Source: an uncultured Gammaproteobacteria bacterium
Lineage (GTDB): Bacteria > Pseudomonadota > Gammaproteobacteria > UBA4575
Direction: 5' to 3'
DNA length: 64,000 nt
Assembly: GCA_951812785.1 (NCBI GenBank)
Contig: OX638335.1
Span: 2,037,712 to 2,101,711 of the forward strand
Numbering within the stretch: position 1 is the stretch's first letter; the number at the start of each line of letters is the position of its first letter. The notes beneath the pieces were generated by a model. That model saw only the letters and a program-made list of their open reading frames with translations, was not told where the DNA came from and did not search any database. Position numbers and translations under genes: made by a program. This document shows positions 28,912-38,453 of this stretch, piece by piece.

Positions 28912-30087
28912 ATGGTCGCTACTACTGTGCATACATCCAGCTCTAAACCCACAAATTCTGGGTTGGCTGAATATGCAGTTACTCAAGACCAATCACCAGG
29001 CAGAAATTTTTCAGAACCTGCTTGCCAAACACGCACTGAATATCAACGCGATCGAGATCGTATCGTTCATAGCACAGCCTTCAGGCGATTAGAATATAAA
29101 ACCCAAGTTTTTATTAACCATGAGGGAGACTTATATCGCACTCGACTTACCCACTCCATTGAAGTTGCACAAATTGCTCGCTCAATATCTCGTGCTTTAC
29201 ATCTTAATGAAGATTTGACTGAAGCCATAGCACTTGCACATGATTTGGGTCACACCGCGTTTGGTCATGCTGGGCAAGACGCGCTGCATCAATGCATGAA
29301 AGATTACGGCGGTTTCGAGCACAACCTTCAGTCGCTGCGGGTAGTAGATTTTCTTGAGGAAAAGTATCCTGACTTTAATGGCTTAAATTTAATGTTTGAA
29401 ACTCGCGAAGGAATTCTTAAACACTGCGCAATTAAAAATGCGCGTAACATGGGGGCGATAGGCCAACGTTTTATAAATCATACCCAACCCAGTTTAGAAG
29501 CACAGTTAACCAATATTGCGGATGAGATTGCTTATAATAATCATGACGTCGATGATGGTTTACGCTCTGGCTTGATCACCATTCAGCAACTTCAACAAGT
29601 AGATTTATTTGACCGTCATTATTCTGAAGTTAACACAAGGTTCGCTGATTTACCGGATAAAAGGAAAGCGCAGGAAACCATTCGCCGCATCACCAACCAA
29701 TTAGTCTGCGACCTGATTGATAACACCTTAAAAAATATTGAGTATAATAATATTAAAAGCATTCAAGACGTCCGTTCATCCAAGACGACCATTGTCGCTT
29801 TTAGCGCCAACCTAAAAAAACAGATGGCCGAATTAAAATCTTTCTTACATGCCAACTTGTATCAGCATGAACAAGTTAATAAGATGAGCACTAACGCAAA
29901 AAAAGTTATTTCCAATTTATTTACAAGCTTCTACAGTAACCCCAAGTTACTTCCGGATGAACATCGAACCAAAGCATTGGCCAGAAAAGAAATAGGAGGC
30001 GACGATGAATTCGCACGTGTTATTGCAGACTATATTGCCGGCATGACAGATCGTTATGCACAAATTGAATATGGTCGAATCAACTAG
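28912..30087 (+). CDS. dgt: Deoxyguanosinetriphosphate triphosphohydrolase-like HD protein
   Basis: HD-superfamily dNTPase, probably splitting dGTP into deoxyguanosine and triphosphate. 391 residues with FRRLEYKTQVF, RTRLTHSIEVAQIARSI (first His), AHDLGHTAFGHAGQ (HD pair) and DEIAYNNHDVDDGL (last Asp). Length and motifs fit the shorter Dgt-like class rather than the 505-residue E. coli enzyme, so substrate preference is uncertain. It sits between aroB and damX, 4 bases after aroB. Confidence 0.88.
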   Translation: MVATTVHTSSSKPTNSGLAEYAVTQDQSPGRNFSEPACQTRTEYQRDRDRIVHSTAFRRLEYKTQVFINHEGDLYRTRLTHSIEVAQIARSISRALHLNEDLTEAIALAHDLGHTAFGHAGQDALHQCMKDYGGFEHNLQSLRVVDFLEEKYPDFNGLNLMFETREGILKHCAIKNARNMGAIGQRFINHTQPSLEAQLTNIADEIAYNNHDVDDGLRSGLITIQQLQQVDLFDRHYSEVNTRFADLPDKRKAQETIRRITNQLVCDLIDNTLKNIEYNNIKSIQDVRSSKTTIVAFSANLKKQMAELKSFLHANLYQHEQVNKMSTNAKKVISNLFTSFYSNPKLLPDEHRTKALARKEIGGDDEFARVIADYIAGMTDRYAQIEYGRIN

Positions 30088-30113
30088 CCATTTGACAACT
30101 TTTCGAAGCATTT

Positions 30114-31703
30114 ATGAGTAAGGAACAAGCACAAACTGCCCCAGCCTCACTAACTGAGGAAGACCTAAGCAAGCTAGGCTTGAGAGAGCATCCGTTCATC
30201 GAACATGCTAATCACTCATATCTGTATAGCGATAGCCAGTTGGAGATGACTTCTAATATTATTATGGAGTATCTAGCTAACCCAACCACTACTATCGTAC
30301 TAACTGGTGAAGACGGTGTTGGCAAAACTACTTTTCTACGTAAAGTGTTACGCTTAGGCCACCAGCAGTACCTGTTTTTCACCCTTCGAGTTAATAATGA
30401 AACTAACTTTGAATTTATTGAAGATAAAATAAAACAACGCTGGGTACTTCCAGATAGAAATGAACATTCATTGGCTGCTGATCTTTCAATCGAAAATTAT
30501 GTCATCACGTACTTAAGAAAATACACTCATGCAGCAATCATTATTGATGATGCACATTTTCTTAGCTCATCTACCCTAGATAAACTACTCGCTTTAAAAC
30601 ACAGAATAAGCTTAGCTTATCCACTTAGTCTTGGTCTTATATTGGCTGGAGAGAACACGTTAAAACTTGCTATTACTGAACTTGAAGATTCAAACCCAGC
30701 TTGCACTCAGGTATACCAAATTAATGTGCGCCCTTTTACCAGAGTACAAACAGGGCACTATATAGAACATCGCCTACAAGCCGCAGGCTTAGAAGGTAAA
30801 ATCTTATTAGATGAAACTGATTTCACAGAAATCCATAAAGCCACTCTTGGAAATATTAGACAAATCCACGAACGTGCAATTTTAGCTTTACAAAATCAAT
30901 GTAGAGAGAGCTCACTTGAAAGTGTATTAAACCCACACATTACAACACGCAACCCTAAGCTCAAGGCGCCAATATTCCTAGTCTCGGTATTAGCGTTTAT
31001 TGGTATTGGTTTTTATATCGCTCAACGCACAGCTAATAATGGCGTCGAAGAGGCTATTATTCCTCTTGAAGGTCCACTCACAAGCGAGCCAACCCTGCCT
31101 TCTATTACACCGGGATCTGATAAGCCCCCCAGTAAGCAAACACCCTCACTACCATTGCCCAATGTATCATCAGATAAGCCGGCAGCCACAGATATAAAAG
31201 CCCCCAAAATAGCTGCGATAAAAGAACGGCAAGAAGAAGTCTCTCTTTTATCAGAATCTATTGAGGTACCAGATGAAAAACAGTTAAAAGAAAAATTAAT
31301 TGAGAAGACTCAAGTAGCCACAAAATCAGATACTATCGAAACAAAGAAAACAGTTATTATATCTGAGCTCATCAACGATGAGCCTGCATCAATAAGTCAA
31401 TCAGTACCAGAAACATATGGTAAAGCTTGGCTAAAGAGCCTTGACCCAACGAGTTATACCTTGCAAGTTGTTGCCACCAAGAAAACCAAACAATTCGAGT
31501 CTCTTCTTAAAAAAGAGAATTTAAAAGATAACTATGCTTATTTCGATAAACCGATTAAAGAGGCTACCTTCCATGTGCTAGTAATCGGCAATTATAAAAC
31601 TCGAGATGATGCTTTAGCCACAGTTGATCAGCTATCTAGCAACCTAAGAAAAAATAACCCCTGGCCCGTCCCATTGAAAAATATCCAAAGTTTTTTGAAC
31701 TAG
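30114..31703 (+). CDS. damX: DamX-like protein: AAA ATPase domain, membrane helix, SPOR domain
   Basis: 529 residues in three parts: a cytoplasmic AAA/ExeA-like ATPase (Walker A VLTGEDGVGKTTFLRKV, Walker B AAIIIDDAHFLSS), one membrane helix (APIFLVSVLAFIGIGFYIAQ, about residue 290), a Pro/Ser-rich linker, and a C-terminal SPOR domain (SYTLQVVATKKTKQFESLL to TFHVLVIGNYKTRDDALATV) that binds denuded septal peptidoglycan. Position after aroKB is that of damX. Note that the SPOR division protein is intact although FtsEX is broken. Confidence 0.85.
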   Translation: MSKEQAQTAPASLTEEDLSKLGLREHPFIEHANHSYLYSDSQLEMTSNIIMEYLANPTTTIVLTGEDGVGKTTFLRKVLRLGHQQYLFFTLRVNNETNFEFIEDKIKQRWVLPDRNEHSLAADLSIENYVITYLRKYTHAAIIIDDAHFLSSSTLDKLLALKHRISLAYPLSLGLILAGENTLKLAITELEDSNPACTQVYQINVRPFTRVQTGHYIEHRLQAAGLEGKILLDETDFTEIHKATLGNIRQIHERAILALQNQCRESSLESVLNPHITTRNPKLKAPIFLVSVLAFIGIGFYIAQRTANNGVEEAIIPLEGPLTSEPTLPSITPGSDKPPSKQTPSLPLPNVSSDKPAATDIKAPKIAAIKERQEEVSLLSESIEVPDEKQLKEKLIEKTQVATKSDTIETKKTVIISELINDEPASISQSVPETYGKAWLKSLDPTSYTLQVVATKKTKQFESLLKKENLKDNYAYFDKPIKEATFHVLVIGNYKTRDDALATVDQLSSNLRKNNPWPVPLKNIQSFLN

Positions 31704-31798
31704 CCCCCGATCAAAGTTAATTGTGTTGACATCCTTACGGCAGCGAGTAGTCTTTCTAAAATGTAACCACTAATTACCTTTTACCGAGACAGCTAACT

Positions 31799-33448
31799 AT
31801 GGCTGGAAAAATTCCGCAGCCTTTTATTGATCAAGTCCTAAATCAGACAGATATAGTCGACCTGATTAACAGTCACATCGATTTAAAAAATAAAGGCAAG
31901 GAATACACGGCTTGCTGCCCTTTCCACGGCGAAAAAACCCCTTCATTTACTGTCAGCCCCGAAAAGCAGTTTTATCACTGCTTTGGATGTGGTGCTCACG
32001 GCACAGCTATCAATTTTTTGATGGAGTATGAAGGCCTACAATTTGTTGAAGCAATTGAAGTACTCGCGAATAGATTAGGTTTGAAGGTTACAGTGGAAGG
32101 TGGTAGCACTCCTCACAATGATCAGCACGTACTTTATCAAGCGTTGGAGGAGGCTAATAAATATTACCAGCAACAATTACGTTCAAATCAAGATGCAATC
32201 TCTTATCTAAAGTCTCGTGGTATTTCTGGCGAGGTAGCTTCTATATTTAATATTGGATTTGCGCCTACAGGTTTTAACAATATCAGCAACGCTTTAGGAA
32301 AGCAGTTTGACCAAGCCACCTTAGTTAACACTGGTTTACTATCTGAAAAGTCTAAAAATAAAACATATGACCGCTTTCGCAGTCGCATTATGTTTCCTAT
32401 TAAAGATACACGCGGAAGAACAATCGGTTTTGGCGGCAGATCTGCTGATGACACTATGCCAAAATATATGAATAGCCCTGAGACAGAATTATTTCATAAA
32501 GGCAATACGCTTTACGGTATTCATGAAGCAAGACAATCGCTAGGTAAGATCAAGCAACTGATAATTGTAGAAGGATACATGGATGTTGTCGCTCTTTGTC
32601 AACATAACATAAGAAACTGTGTCGCTACACTTGGCACGGCAACTACTGCTCAAAATATTCGCAATTTACTTCGCTACAGTTCCGATTTGATTTTTTGTTT
32701 TGACGGCGACCGTGCAGGTAGAGACGCGGCTTGGAAAGCATTGGAACAAATGCTTCCTGAGTTTAAAGATGGTATAAATATTCGTTTTGCATTTATGCCT
32801 CAAGGAGAAGATCCAGATTCTTTAATTCGCAGTTTGGGCGAAGATTCTTTTAATAAATATTTATATGATGCAACATCATTATCAGAATACTTTTTTACCA
32901 ACCTCATAAAAGACATTGACACATCAACGCCGGATGGCCGGGCAAAGCTTGCTAGCACTGCCAAACCCTTGCTCGCTAAAATACCGCCGACTGTTTTTCG
33001 CGACCTTATGTATAAAGAATTGAATGAAAGAGTAGGAACAACAATCTCAGTGGCGCCCTCTGTCATTAACAACAACCCACAATCCTCTCCAAATATAAAC
33101 AGACAAAGTCGTTCCTTAAAATATACTAAAACACGTTTAGCTATTGCGTTACTTATTAGAGACCCATCGCTAGCTGAAAGCTCTTTACCAATTGAGGAGC
33201 TTTCTCATTTATTACCAGTGCCTGACATCGACTTATTAATTCAGCTACTTGAAATTATCGAAGCTGAACCTAATATTAGTGCTATTGCTTTAGTTGAAAG
33301 ATTTCACAATCAAGATAGTTATGCCTCATTACAGAAATTACTTCTGTGGGATCCACCCGACATGGATAATCGTGAACTTTCGTTTAAACAGACAATGGAG
33401 CGTTTCAGAGATGATATTCGCAGAAATGAGCTAGACTTGATTATCTAG
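31799..33448 (+). CDS. dnaG: DNA primase
   Basis: Synthesises RNA primers at the replication fork. 549 residues: N-terminal zinc ribbon (CCPFHGEKTPSF with HCFGCGAHG), RNA polymerase core (FRSRIMFPIKDTRGRTIGF), TOPRIM (LIIVEGYMDVVAL and FCFDGDRAGRDAA), and a shortish C-terminal DnaB-binding region. A good TTGACA at 31726-31731 suggests its own promoter, though no matching -10 is obvious. It is cut off from rpsU-yqeY in this genome. Confidence 0.96.
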   Translation: MAGKIPQPFIDQVLNQTDIVDLINSHIDLKNKGKEYTACCPFHGEKTPSFTVSPEKQFYHCFGCGAHGTAINFLMEYEGLQFVEAIEVLANRLGLKVTVEGGSTPHNDQHVLYQALEEANKYYQQQLRSNQDAISYLKSRGISGEVASIFNIGFAPTGFNNISNALGKQFDQATLVNTGLLSEKSKNKTYDRFRSRIMFPIKDTRGRTIGFGGRSADDTMPKYMNSPETELFHKGNTLYGIHEARQSLGKIKQLIIVEGYMDVVALCQHNIRNCVATLGTATTAQNIRNLLRYSSDLIFCFDGDRAGRDAAWKALEQMLPEFKDGINIRFAFMPQGEDPDSLIRSLGEDSFNKYLYDATSLSEYFFTNLIKDIDTSTPDGRAKLASTAKPLLAKIPPTVFRDLMYKELNERVGTTISVAPSVINNNPQSSPNINRQSRSLKYTKTRLAIALLIRDPSLAESSLPIEELSHLLPVPDIDLLIQLLEIIEAEPNISAIALVERFHNQDSYASLQKLLLWDPPDMDNRELSFKQTMERFRDDIRRNELDLII

Positions 33449-33606
33449 CAGGAAAACTTCTAGGAATTTAATTAGCCTATTCTAACAATCAAGTTATGTA
33501 AATAACCAACTAAGCACATATACACCTCATTTGGCGGGTATAAATACTTTGCACACCCACATATAATGAGCGGTTTGATTAATTGTTATTTCGCACAGGT
33601 AGCCTA

Positions 33607-35448
33607 ATGGAACCAGATTCAAATTCAGAACAGCAAAATACAGAATATAGCCTCAAAGACCTGATCGCCAAAGGTAAAGAACAGGGCTATCTTACCTATG
33701 CTGAAGTAAACGATCACCTCCCTAATACAATCGTTGATCCTGAACAGATTGAAGATATCATCAGCGTGATCAATGACATGGGAATTAAAGTCTACGAACA
33801 AGCACCTGATGAAGACTTGTTACTGATTTCTGAGTCGGCAGCATCTGCCGATGATCTAGCCGAAGAGGCCGCCGCTGCACTGGCATCTGTAGACAGCGAA
33901 TTTGGCCGCACCACTGACCCTGTACGTATGTATATGCGTGAAATGGGCATTGTCAACCTTCTTACTCGTGAAGGCGAAATCAAGATTGCAAAGCGCATTG
34001 AAGAAGGGCTATCACAGGTGTTATTTGCGATAGGTCATTTCCCGCGCTCTATTGAAACTTTATTGCTTCTTTACGCAAAAGTAGAAGCAGAAGAAATGCG
34101 CCTGACAGACCTTATCTCGGGTTTTATCGACCCTGATGCAGTAGAAGAAATACCCACGCCAGCGGTAGTTAATCGTGCTGCTGCTCAAAAAACTAAAGAT
34201 AAAGATAACTCTGAAGAGGAAGAAGAGAAAATTGACACTGGGCCAGATCCAGAACAGGCGAAAGAGCATTTTGAGAAACTAGCGATGCTATACAAGACAT
34301 CTCAATCAGCGACAGTTCTAAAAAATCCCAAAAAAGCAACCTCTTCACGTGCAGAGGTTGCTGAATGGTTCATGCGTCTTAAACTTACTCAAAAAGTAAT
34401 TGATGCGCTTGCCAGCAGCTTACGAACATCAGTAAGCAGTATTCGTAACCATGAACGCTTAATCATGGCTTTATGCGTGGACTACTCACGCATGCCTAAG
34501 AAGAAATTTATTGAATCATTCACTGAAAATGAAGCCAACCCAGAGTGGATTGCTGGCTTAGTTAATGAAAAAGCCAAATACTCAGAAGCGTTACTAGAAG
34601 TCCAAGAGGAAGTAGTTAAAGAACAACAAAAATTAGCTACTACCCAGGAAAGCGCCAAACTGACTATTGCTGAAATTAAAGAAATCAATAGACGCATGTC
34701 TATTGGTGACGCAAAAGCGAGAAGAGCCAAGAAGGAAATGGTTGAGGCCAATCTACGCCTAGTAATTTCGATAGCTAAAAAATATACCAATCGCGGTCTC
34801 CAGTTCTTAGATCTAATCCAAGAAGGCAATATTGGATTAATGAAGGCTGTCGATAAATTCGAGTATCGCAGAGGGTACAAATTTTCGACCTATGCAACTT
34901 GGTGGATTCGACAAGCGATCACTCGATCTATTGCTGATCAAGCACGCACCATTAGGATACCGGTGCATATGATCGAGACGATCAATAAATTGAATCGTAT
35001 CTCGCGCCAAATGCTCCAGGAGATGGGCCGAGAAGCTACTCCTGAAGAGCTTTCTGAACGTATGGAAATGCCAGAAGATAAAGTACGCAAAGTTCTAAAG
35101 ATTGCCAAAGAACCGATTTCCATGGAAACACCCATTGGCGATGATGAAGACTCACACCTTGGTGACTTTATTGAAGATGCTAATATTGAATCCCCTGTCG
35201 AAGCTGCAGCAGGCGTTGGCTTAAGCGAAGCGACTCGTGAAATACTGGACTCATTAACTCCACGTGAAGCCAAGGTACTACGTATGAGATTTGGTATTGA
35301 CATGAATACTGACCATACCCTTGAAGAAGTGGGCAAGCAGTTCGACGTAACACGTGAGCGTATTCGTCAAATCGAAGCAAAAGCATTACGCAAGCTCAGA
35401 CATCCAACTCGCTCTGAACAGTTACGTAGCTTCCTTGAGTTAGAATAA
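33607..35448 (+). CDS. rpoD: RNA polymerase sigma-70 factor RpoD
   Basis: Primary sigma factor, 613 residues from ATG 33607 (the in-frame TTG at 33583 adds eight unlikely residues). Region 1.1 ([20 protein letters not shown]), region 1.2 ([20 protein letters not shown]), the long acidic non-conserved region, region 2 ([40 protein letters not shown]), region 3 and region 4.2 ([20 protein letters not shown]). Follows dnaG by 158 bases and precedes the tRNA-Ile2 gene, as in pseudomonads. Confidence 0.98.
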   Translation: MEPDSNSEQQNTEYSLKDLIAKGKEQGYLTYAEVNDHLPNTIVDPEQIEDIISVINDMGIKVYEQAPDEDLLLISESAASADDLAEEAAAALASVDSEFGRTTDPVRMYMREMGIVNLLTREGEIKIAKRIEEGLSQVLFAIGHFPRSIETLLLLYAKVEAEEMRLTDLISGFIDPDAVEEIPTPAVVNRAAAQKTKDKDNSEEEEEKIDTGPDPEQAKEHFEKLAMLYKTSQSATVLKNPKKATSSRAEVAEWFMRLKLTQKVIDALASSLRTSVSSIRNHERLIMALCVDYSRMPKKKFIESFTENEANPEWIAGLVNEKAKYSEALLEVQEEVVKEQQKLATTQESAKLTIAEIKEINRRMSIGDAKARRAKKEMVEANLRLVISIAKKYTNRGLQFLDLIQEGNIGLMKAVDKFEYRRGYKFSTYATWWIRQAITRSIADQARTIRIPVHMIETINKLNRISRQMLQEMGREATPEELSERMEMPEDKVRKVLKIAKEPISMETPIGDDEDSHLGDFIEDANIESPVEAAAGVGLSEATREILDSLTPREAKVLRMRFGIDMNTDHTLEEVGKQFDVTRERIRQIEAKALRKLRHPTRSEQLRSFLELE

Positions 35449-35508
35449 CTACTTGTCGAGTAATAAAAGGTAAAGCCGTATACTTTTCGTAATATACAAA
35501 CCTCTCCC

Positions 35509-35548
35509 GGGCCTGTAGCTCAGTTGGTTAGAACAGAAGACTCATAAT
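35509..35548 (+). pseudogene. Duplicated 5' half of tRNA-Ile2 (pseudo-tRNA)
   Basis: Forty bases match the first 40 bases of the intact tRNA at 35587 with only two G-to-A changes. The match starts at the same 5' nucleotide and ends in the anticodon loop (CTCATAAT). The 3' half is absent and replaced by AT-rich sequence. It lies 78 bases upstream of the real gene. Confidence 0.85.
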
Positions 35549-35586
35549 ACATGAATATGTAATACACTTTTTAACTTGGTTTAAGC

Positions 35587-35663
35587 GGGCCTGTAGCTCA
35601 GTTGGTTAGAGCAGAGGACTCATAATCCTTTTGTCGTAGGTTCGAATCCTACCGGGCCCACCA
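35587..35663 (+). tRNA. tRNA-Ile2 (anticodon CAU, lysidine-modified type)
   Basis: 77 bases with encoded CCA. Acceptor GGGCCTG pairs with CGGGCCC (one G-U pair), D-stem GCTC/GAGC, anticodon loop CTCATAA (CAU), T-stem GTAGG/CCTAC around TTCGAAT. Anticodon CAU could be Met or Ile2. C4-G69 and C5-G68 are the TilS recognition pairs and differ from the elongator tRNA-Met acceptor, so I call Ile2 decoding AUA after lysidine formation. Location after rpoD agrees. Confidence 0.85.
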
Positions 35664-35730
35664 AGCCAGTGTAATGCAGGTTTTACAAAGGATTTCCTTG
35701 GAATTCCATTCAGTCTTACTAGTATCTTTT

Positions 35731-35758
35731 TTGGTCCAAGGCCATGTCCTTGGACCAA
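35731..35758. repeat. Perfect 11-bp inverted repeat downstream of tRNA-Ile2
   Basis: TTGGTCCAAGG (35731-35741) and CCTTGGACCAA (35748-35758) flank a six-base loop. A T-run precedes it rather than follows it, so it is not a normal plus-strand terminator. It may still stop tRNA transcription weakly or be a mobile-element relic. Confidence 0.6.
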
Positions 35759-35809
35759 TTCTGATTGTATTAAATCATGGGATGCCCTAGACTACCATAT
35801 GAATGGGTT

Positions 35810-35830
35810 CTAATACCGTAACGGTATTAG
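35810..35830. repeat. 21-bp near-perfect palindrome
   Basis: CTAATACCGT (35810-35819) and ACGGTATTAG (35821-35830) form perfect 10-bp arms around a single A. The symmetry is that of an operator or recombinase site; no promoter is clear next to it. Confidence 0.55.
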
Positions 35831-35976
35831 TGTAGGTTACGATTTATGCTTCTCCGCATTACAAGACTCTTCGCACACTGTTTAAATGCCGTGTCAATTT
35901 GTCCTGCCGCACTAAGCCTACCAATCAGCTGTTCATGGATAGCTTTTAATTCTTCATCACTTTCAGCTATTTTCAT
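35827..35976 (-). CDS. Small hypothetical ORF (49 aa), possibly a gene remnant
   Basis: Minus-strand ATG 35976 to TAA 35827. The protein is charged and helical (MKIAESDEELKAIHEQLIGR, then LSAAGQIDTAFKQCAKSLVM). The same frame is open for about 15 codons before the ATG (HHKSIYILFDE), which suggests it is the tail of a longer, degraded gene. I do not recognise the family. Its stop lies inside the 21-bp palindrome. Confidence 0.3.
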   Translation of the reverse strand: MKIAESDEELKAIHEQLIGRLSAAGQIDTAFKQCAKSLVMRRSINRNLH

Positions 35977-36028
35977 CTCATCGAACAAAATATAGATCGA
36001 TTTATGATGCCAGTGACAACACAGTTAA

Positions 36029-36073
36029 AGATTGGTATGAGTTGGTCAGGCAGACCAAGCAACATACCAATCT
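36029..36073 (-). terminator. Long hairpin downstream of metY, possible terminator
   Basis: AGATTGGTATG (36029-36039) pairs with CATACCAATCT (36063-36073), and inside it TTGGTC pairs with GACCAA. The structure lies about 95 bases after the metY stop. On the minus strand only three T follow, so termination efficiency is doubtful. Confidence 0.45.
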
Positions 36074-36167
36074 AAAAATAATGGTAGAGACCAACACTGT
36101 TTAGTTAGTAATTTACAGCTCCCCGAGGAAAGTAAAAAATTTGCTATCTAAACAAACTACAAATAAA

Positions 36168-37451
36168 TTAAGCCCGCAATGCTTGGTCTAAATCACTAAT
36201 AATATCTTCAACATCCTCAAGCCCAATTGACAACCTAACCACCTCAGGCCCAGCACCTGCAGAAATTTGTTGTTGCTCTGATAGTTGTCTATGAGTAGTT
36301 GAAGAGGGATGTGTTATGAGCGATCGCGTATCACCAATATTTGCTAGGTGAGAAAATAACTCACAACGCTCAACTATTTTAACACCAGCTTTGTAACCAC
36401 CTTTTACACCAAAGGTAAATACCGCGCCTGCACCATCAGGACAATATTTCCGTGCTAACTCATAAAAAGGACTATCGGTTAATCCCGCATAAGAAACCCA
36501 TTCTACTTGGCTGTGGGTTGTTAACCACTTAGCCACTTCTAATGCATTATCAGCATGCTTCTTCATTCGCAAAGACAAAGTTTCTGCACCAGTCAATGAC
36601 AGATACGCATTCATTGGTGACATGGTTGGCCCAAGATCCCTTAATCCAACTGCATGCCCATACATAGTAAAAGCCATTGGCCCAAATTTCTCATGGAAAT
36701 TTAACCCATGATAAGCACCACAACTTCCCGCTAATCCTTTGAATTTATCATTTTGTGCCCAGTCAAAATTTCCCGAATCGATGACAGCACCACCCATAGC
36801 GTTACCATGACCTGAAATAAATTTCGTGGTGGAATGAACAACGATATCAGCACCGAATTCGAATGGCCTACATAGTGCCGGAGAAGGTAATGTATTATCT
36901 ACGATTAGAGGCACGCCTGCCTCATGAGCAATTTCAGCAATTTTTTCAATATCACACACCACACCGCCTGGATTAGCCAAGCTCTCGGTAAACATTGCTT
37001 TTGTATTTGGTGTAACCGCTTTACGAAAGTTTTCTGGGTCGATTGGATCAACGAAGATCACTTTCCAGCCAAACTTTTTAAACGTGTGGCCAAACTGAGT
37101 AATCGAACCACCATAAAGTTTATTAGAAGCGACAAAGTCATCACCCGGCTCCATCAAAGCAAACAAGGCAAGTAATTGTGCTGAATGACCCGATGCAGTG
37201 CATGTGGCGCCTACACCACCCTCTAGACTAGCAACTCGCTCCTGGAATACACTAACCGTGGGATTGGTTAATCGAGAATATATGAACCCTGACTCCTCTA
37301 AACTAAATAAGGCAGCAGCATGATCAGCATCTTTGAACACAAACGCTGTAGCTTGGGTAATAGGGACAGAACGTGCTCCCGTAGCAGGATCAGGCTCAGC
37401 ACCTGCGTGAATTGATCTTGTTGCAAATCCTAGTTTTGAATTGTCAGCCAC
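36168..37451 (-). CDS. metY: O-acetylhomoserine (thiol)-lyase / homocysteine synthase, MetY type
   Basis: PLP enzyme making homocysteine from O-acetylhomoserine and sulfide. 427 residues, the length of MetY rather than the shorter (about 400-residue) MetZ. Motifs: TRSIHAGAEPDPATGARSVP, YSRLTNPTVSVFQERVASLEGG, LYGGSITQFGHTFKKFGW, and the PLP lysine in VHSTTKFISGHGNAMGG. Monocistronic by eye, with a 200-base gap to the next gene. Confidence 0.87.
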   Translation of the reverse strand: MADNSKLGFATRSIHAGAEPDPATGARSVPITQATAFVFKDADHAAALFSLEESGFIYSRLTNPTVSVFQERVASLEGGVGATCTASGHSAQLLALFALMEPGDDFVASNKLYGGSITQFGHTFKKFGWKVIFVDPIDPENFRKAVTPNTKAMFTESLANPGGVVCDIEKIAEIAHEAGVPLIVDNTLPSPALCRPFEFGADIVVHSTTKFISGHGNAMGGAVIDSGNFDWAQNDKFKGLAGSCGAYHGLNFHEKFGPMAFTMYGHAVGLRDLGPTMSPMNAYLSLTGAETLSLRMKKHADNALEVAKWLTTHSQVEWVSYAGLTDSPFYELARKYCPDGAGAVFTFGVKGGYKAGVKIVERCELFSHLANIGDTRSLITHPSSTTHRQLSEQQQISAGAGPEVVRLSIGLEDVEDIISDLDQALRA

Positions 37452-37651
37452 AGCCTTCCTCTTATAAGTTAATCTTAATTTAAAACCTTATAATATCTTA
37501 TTTTAGATAGCAAGGGTAACTCATACATCTGTACTTAAACACTAGCAATTAGTAATTTCGCCTATCTAGTCAGAATCGTGTTATTAGTTCTCTTCTAGTA
37601 ACTATGTGAGGTTAATCACTCAAGCGAGTTAAATGATTCTGTCTGCTACTT

Positions 37652-38116
37652 TCATACAGTCAATTTAACGGCCAAGCGCTTCTGCAAACTCAAGCATATT
37701 ATTGACAATAAAACCGCAGCTACAAATAAATATAATCCATAATGCGTCTCAGCGGAGGCAAACACTTTCAATTCAATACTTGCCACGAATAGTGCGACTA
37801 CAAACACATCCAGCATCGCCCACCTGCTCACAGCCTCAAGCATCCTATATTCATATTTTAAAAGTATATTTAGTATTACCCCGCTAATAACTAACAGCAT
37901 ATACTTGAGACTTGGCAACAATATTGCAAATATTAATATCACCATAAACAACAACCATTCGCCCTCGTTAAGCAACGTTAATAGAGCAGAATAAATCGAA
38001 ACTGTGTTGGTAAAAATATATAATTCACTTATTGATAACAGCGGACTGAAAATCGAGAATACAAATAGAACAACACCTAATGCGACCAATAGAAGATAAG
38101 TAGCCCTCAAAGTCAA
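37652..38116 (-). CDS. PqiA-like membrane protein (single domain)
   Basis: 154 residues with four membrane helices. The stretch RWAMLDVFVVALFVASIELK is the hallmark of paraquat-inducible protein A domains (R-W-[SA]-M-L-D-V-F). Normal PqiA has two such domains and zinc-ribbon Cys pairs; this one has one domain and no Cys ribbon. PqiA-type proteins act with MCE lipid-transfer proteins, but no MCE gene is nearby. Confidence 0.7.
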   Translation of the reverse strand: MTLRATYLLLVALGVVLFVFSIFSPLLSISELYIFTNTVSIYSALLTLLNEGEWLLFMVILIFAILLPSLKYMLLVISGVILNILLKYEYRMLEAVSRWAMLDVFVVALFVASIELKVFASAETHYGLYLFVAAVLLSIICLSLQKRLAVKLTV

Positions 38117-38453
38117 AATTATATTCTCCCTTTTCTGATATTGAACACCCAGAGACTAGTTCTTACTACTATGCAACACTACTGTGTATCAAAGCACTTT
38201 ACTTAGATGCTGACGCCATTTATCAAATCTCTCTGCCTAATAAATTTAGACAAAGCATGTATTATTAGATATTAATTTCCACACATTGGATACTAACAAC
38301 TATCAATCAATCGTTAAGCGAAAAATTTCTATCCCTTTCAGCATTATGGCAATTACAAAATACACTTGATATTACAAACTTAAATTTAGTGCAGACACTT
38401 ATCAAGACGCGTAGTGACCTTATCCATATATCCGAAGGAAATATAAAAGTCAG

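Noticed and set aside
34482-35336. Two 132-codon minus-strand frames inside rpoD
   Set aside because: Antisense to conserved sigma-70 regions; composition is that of a reverse-complement shadow.
35509-35586. Second functional tRNA gene
   Set aside because: Only the 5' half is present; no T-arm or 3' acceptor strand follows.
35587-35663. tRNA-Met (elongator) assignment for the CAU tRNA
   Set aside because: C4-G69 and C5-G68 in the acceptor stem and the place after rpoD fit tRNA-Ile2 better.
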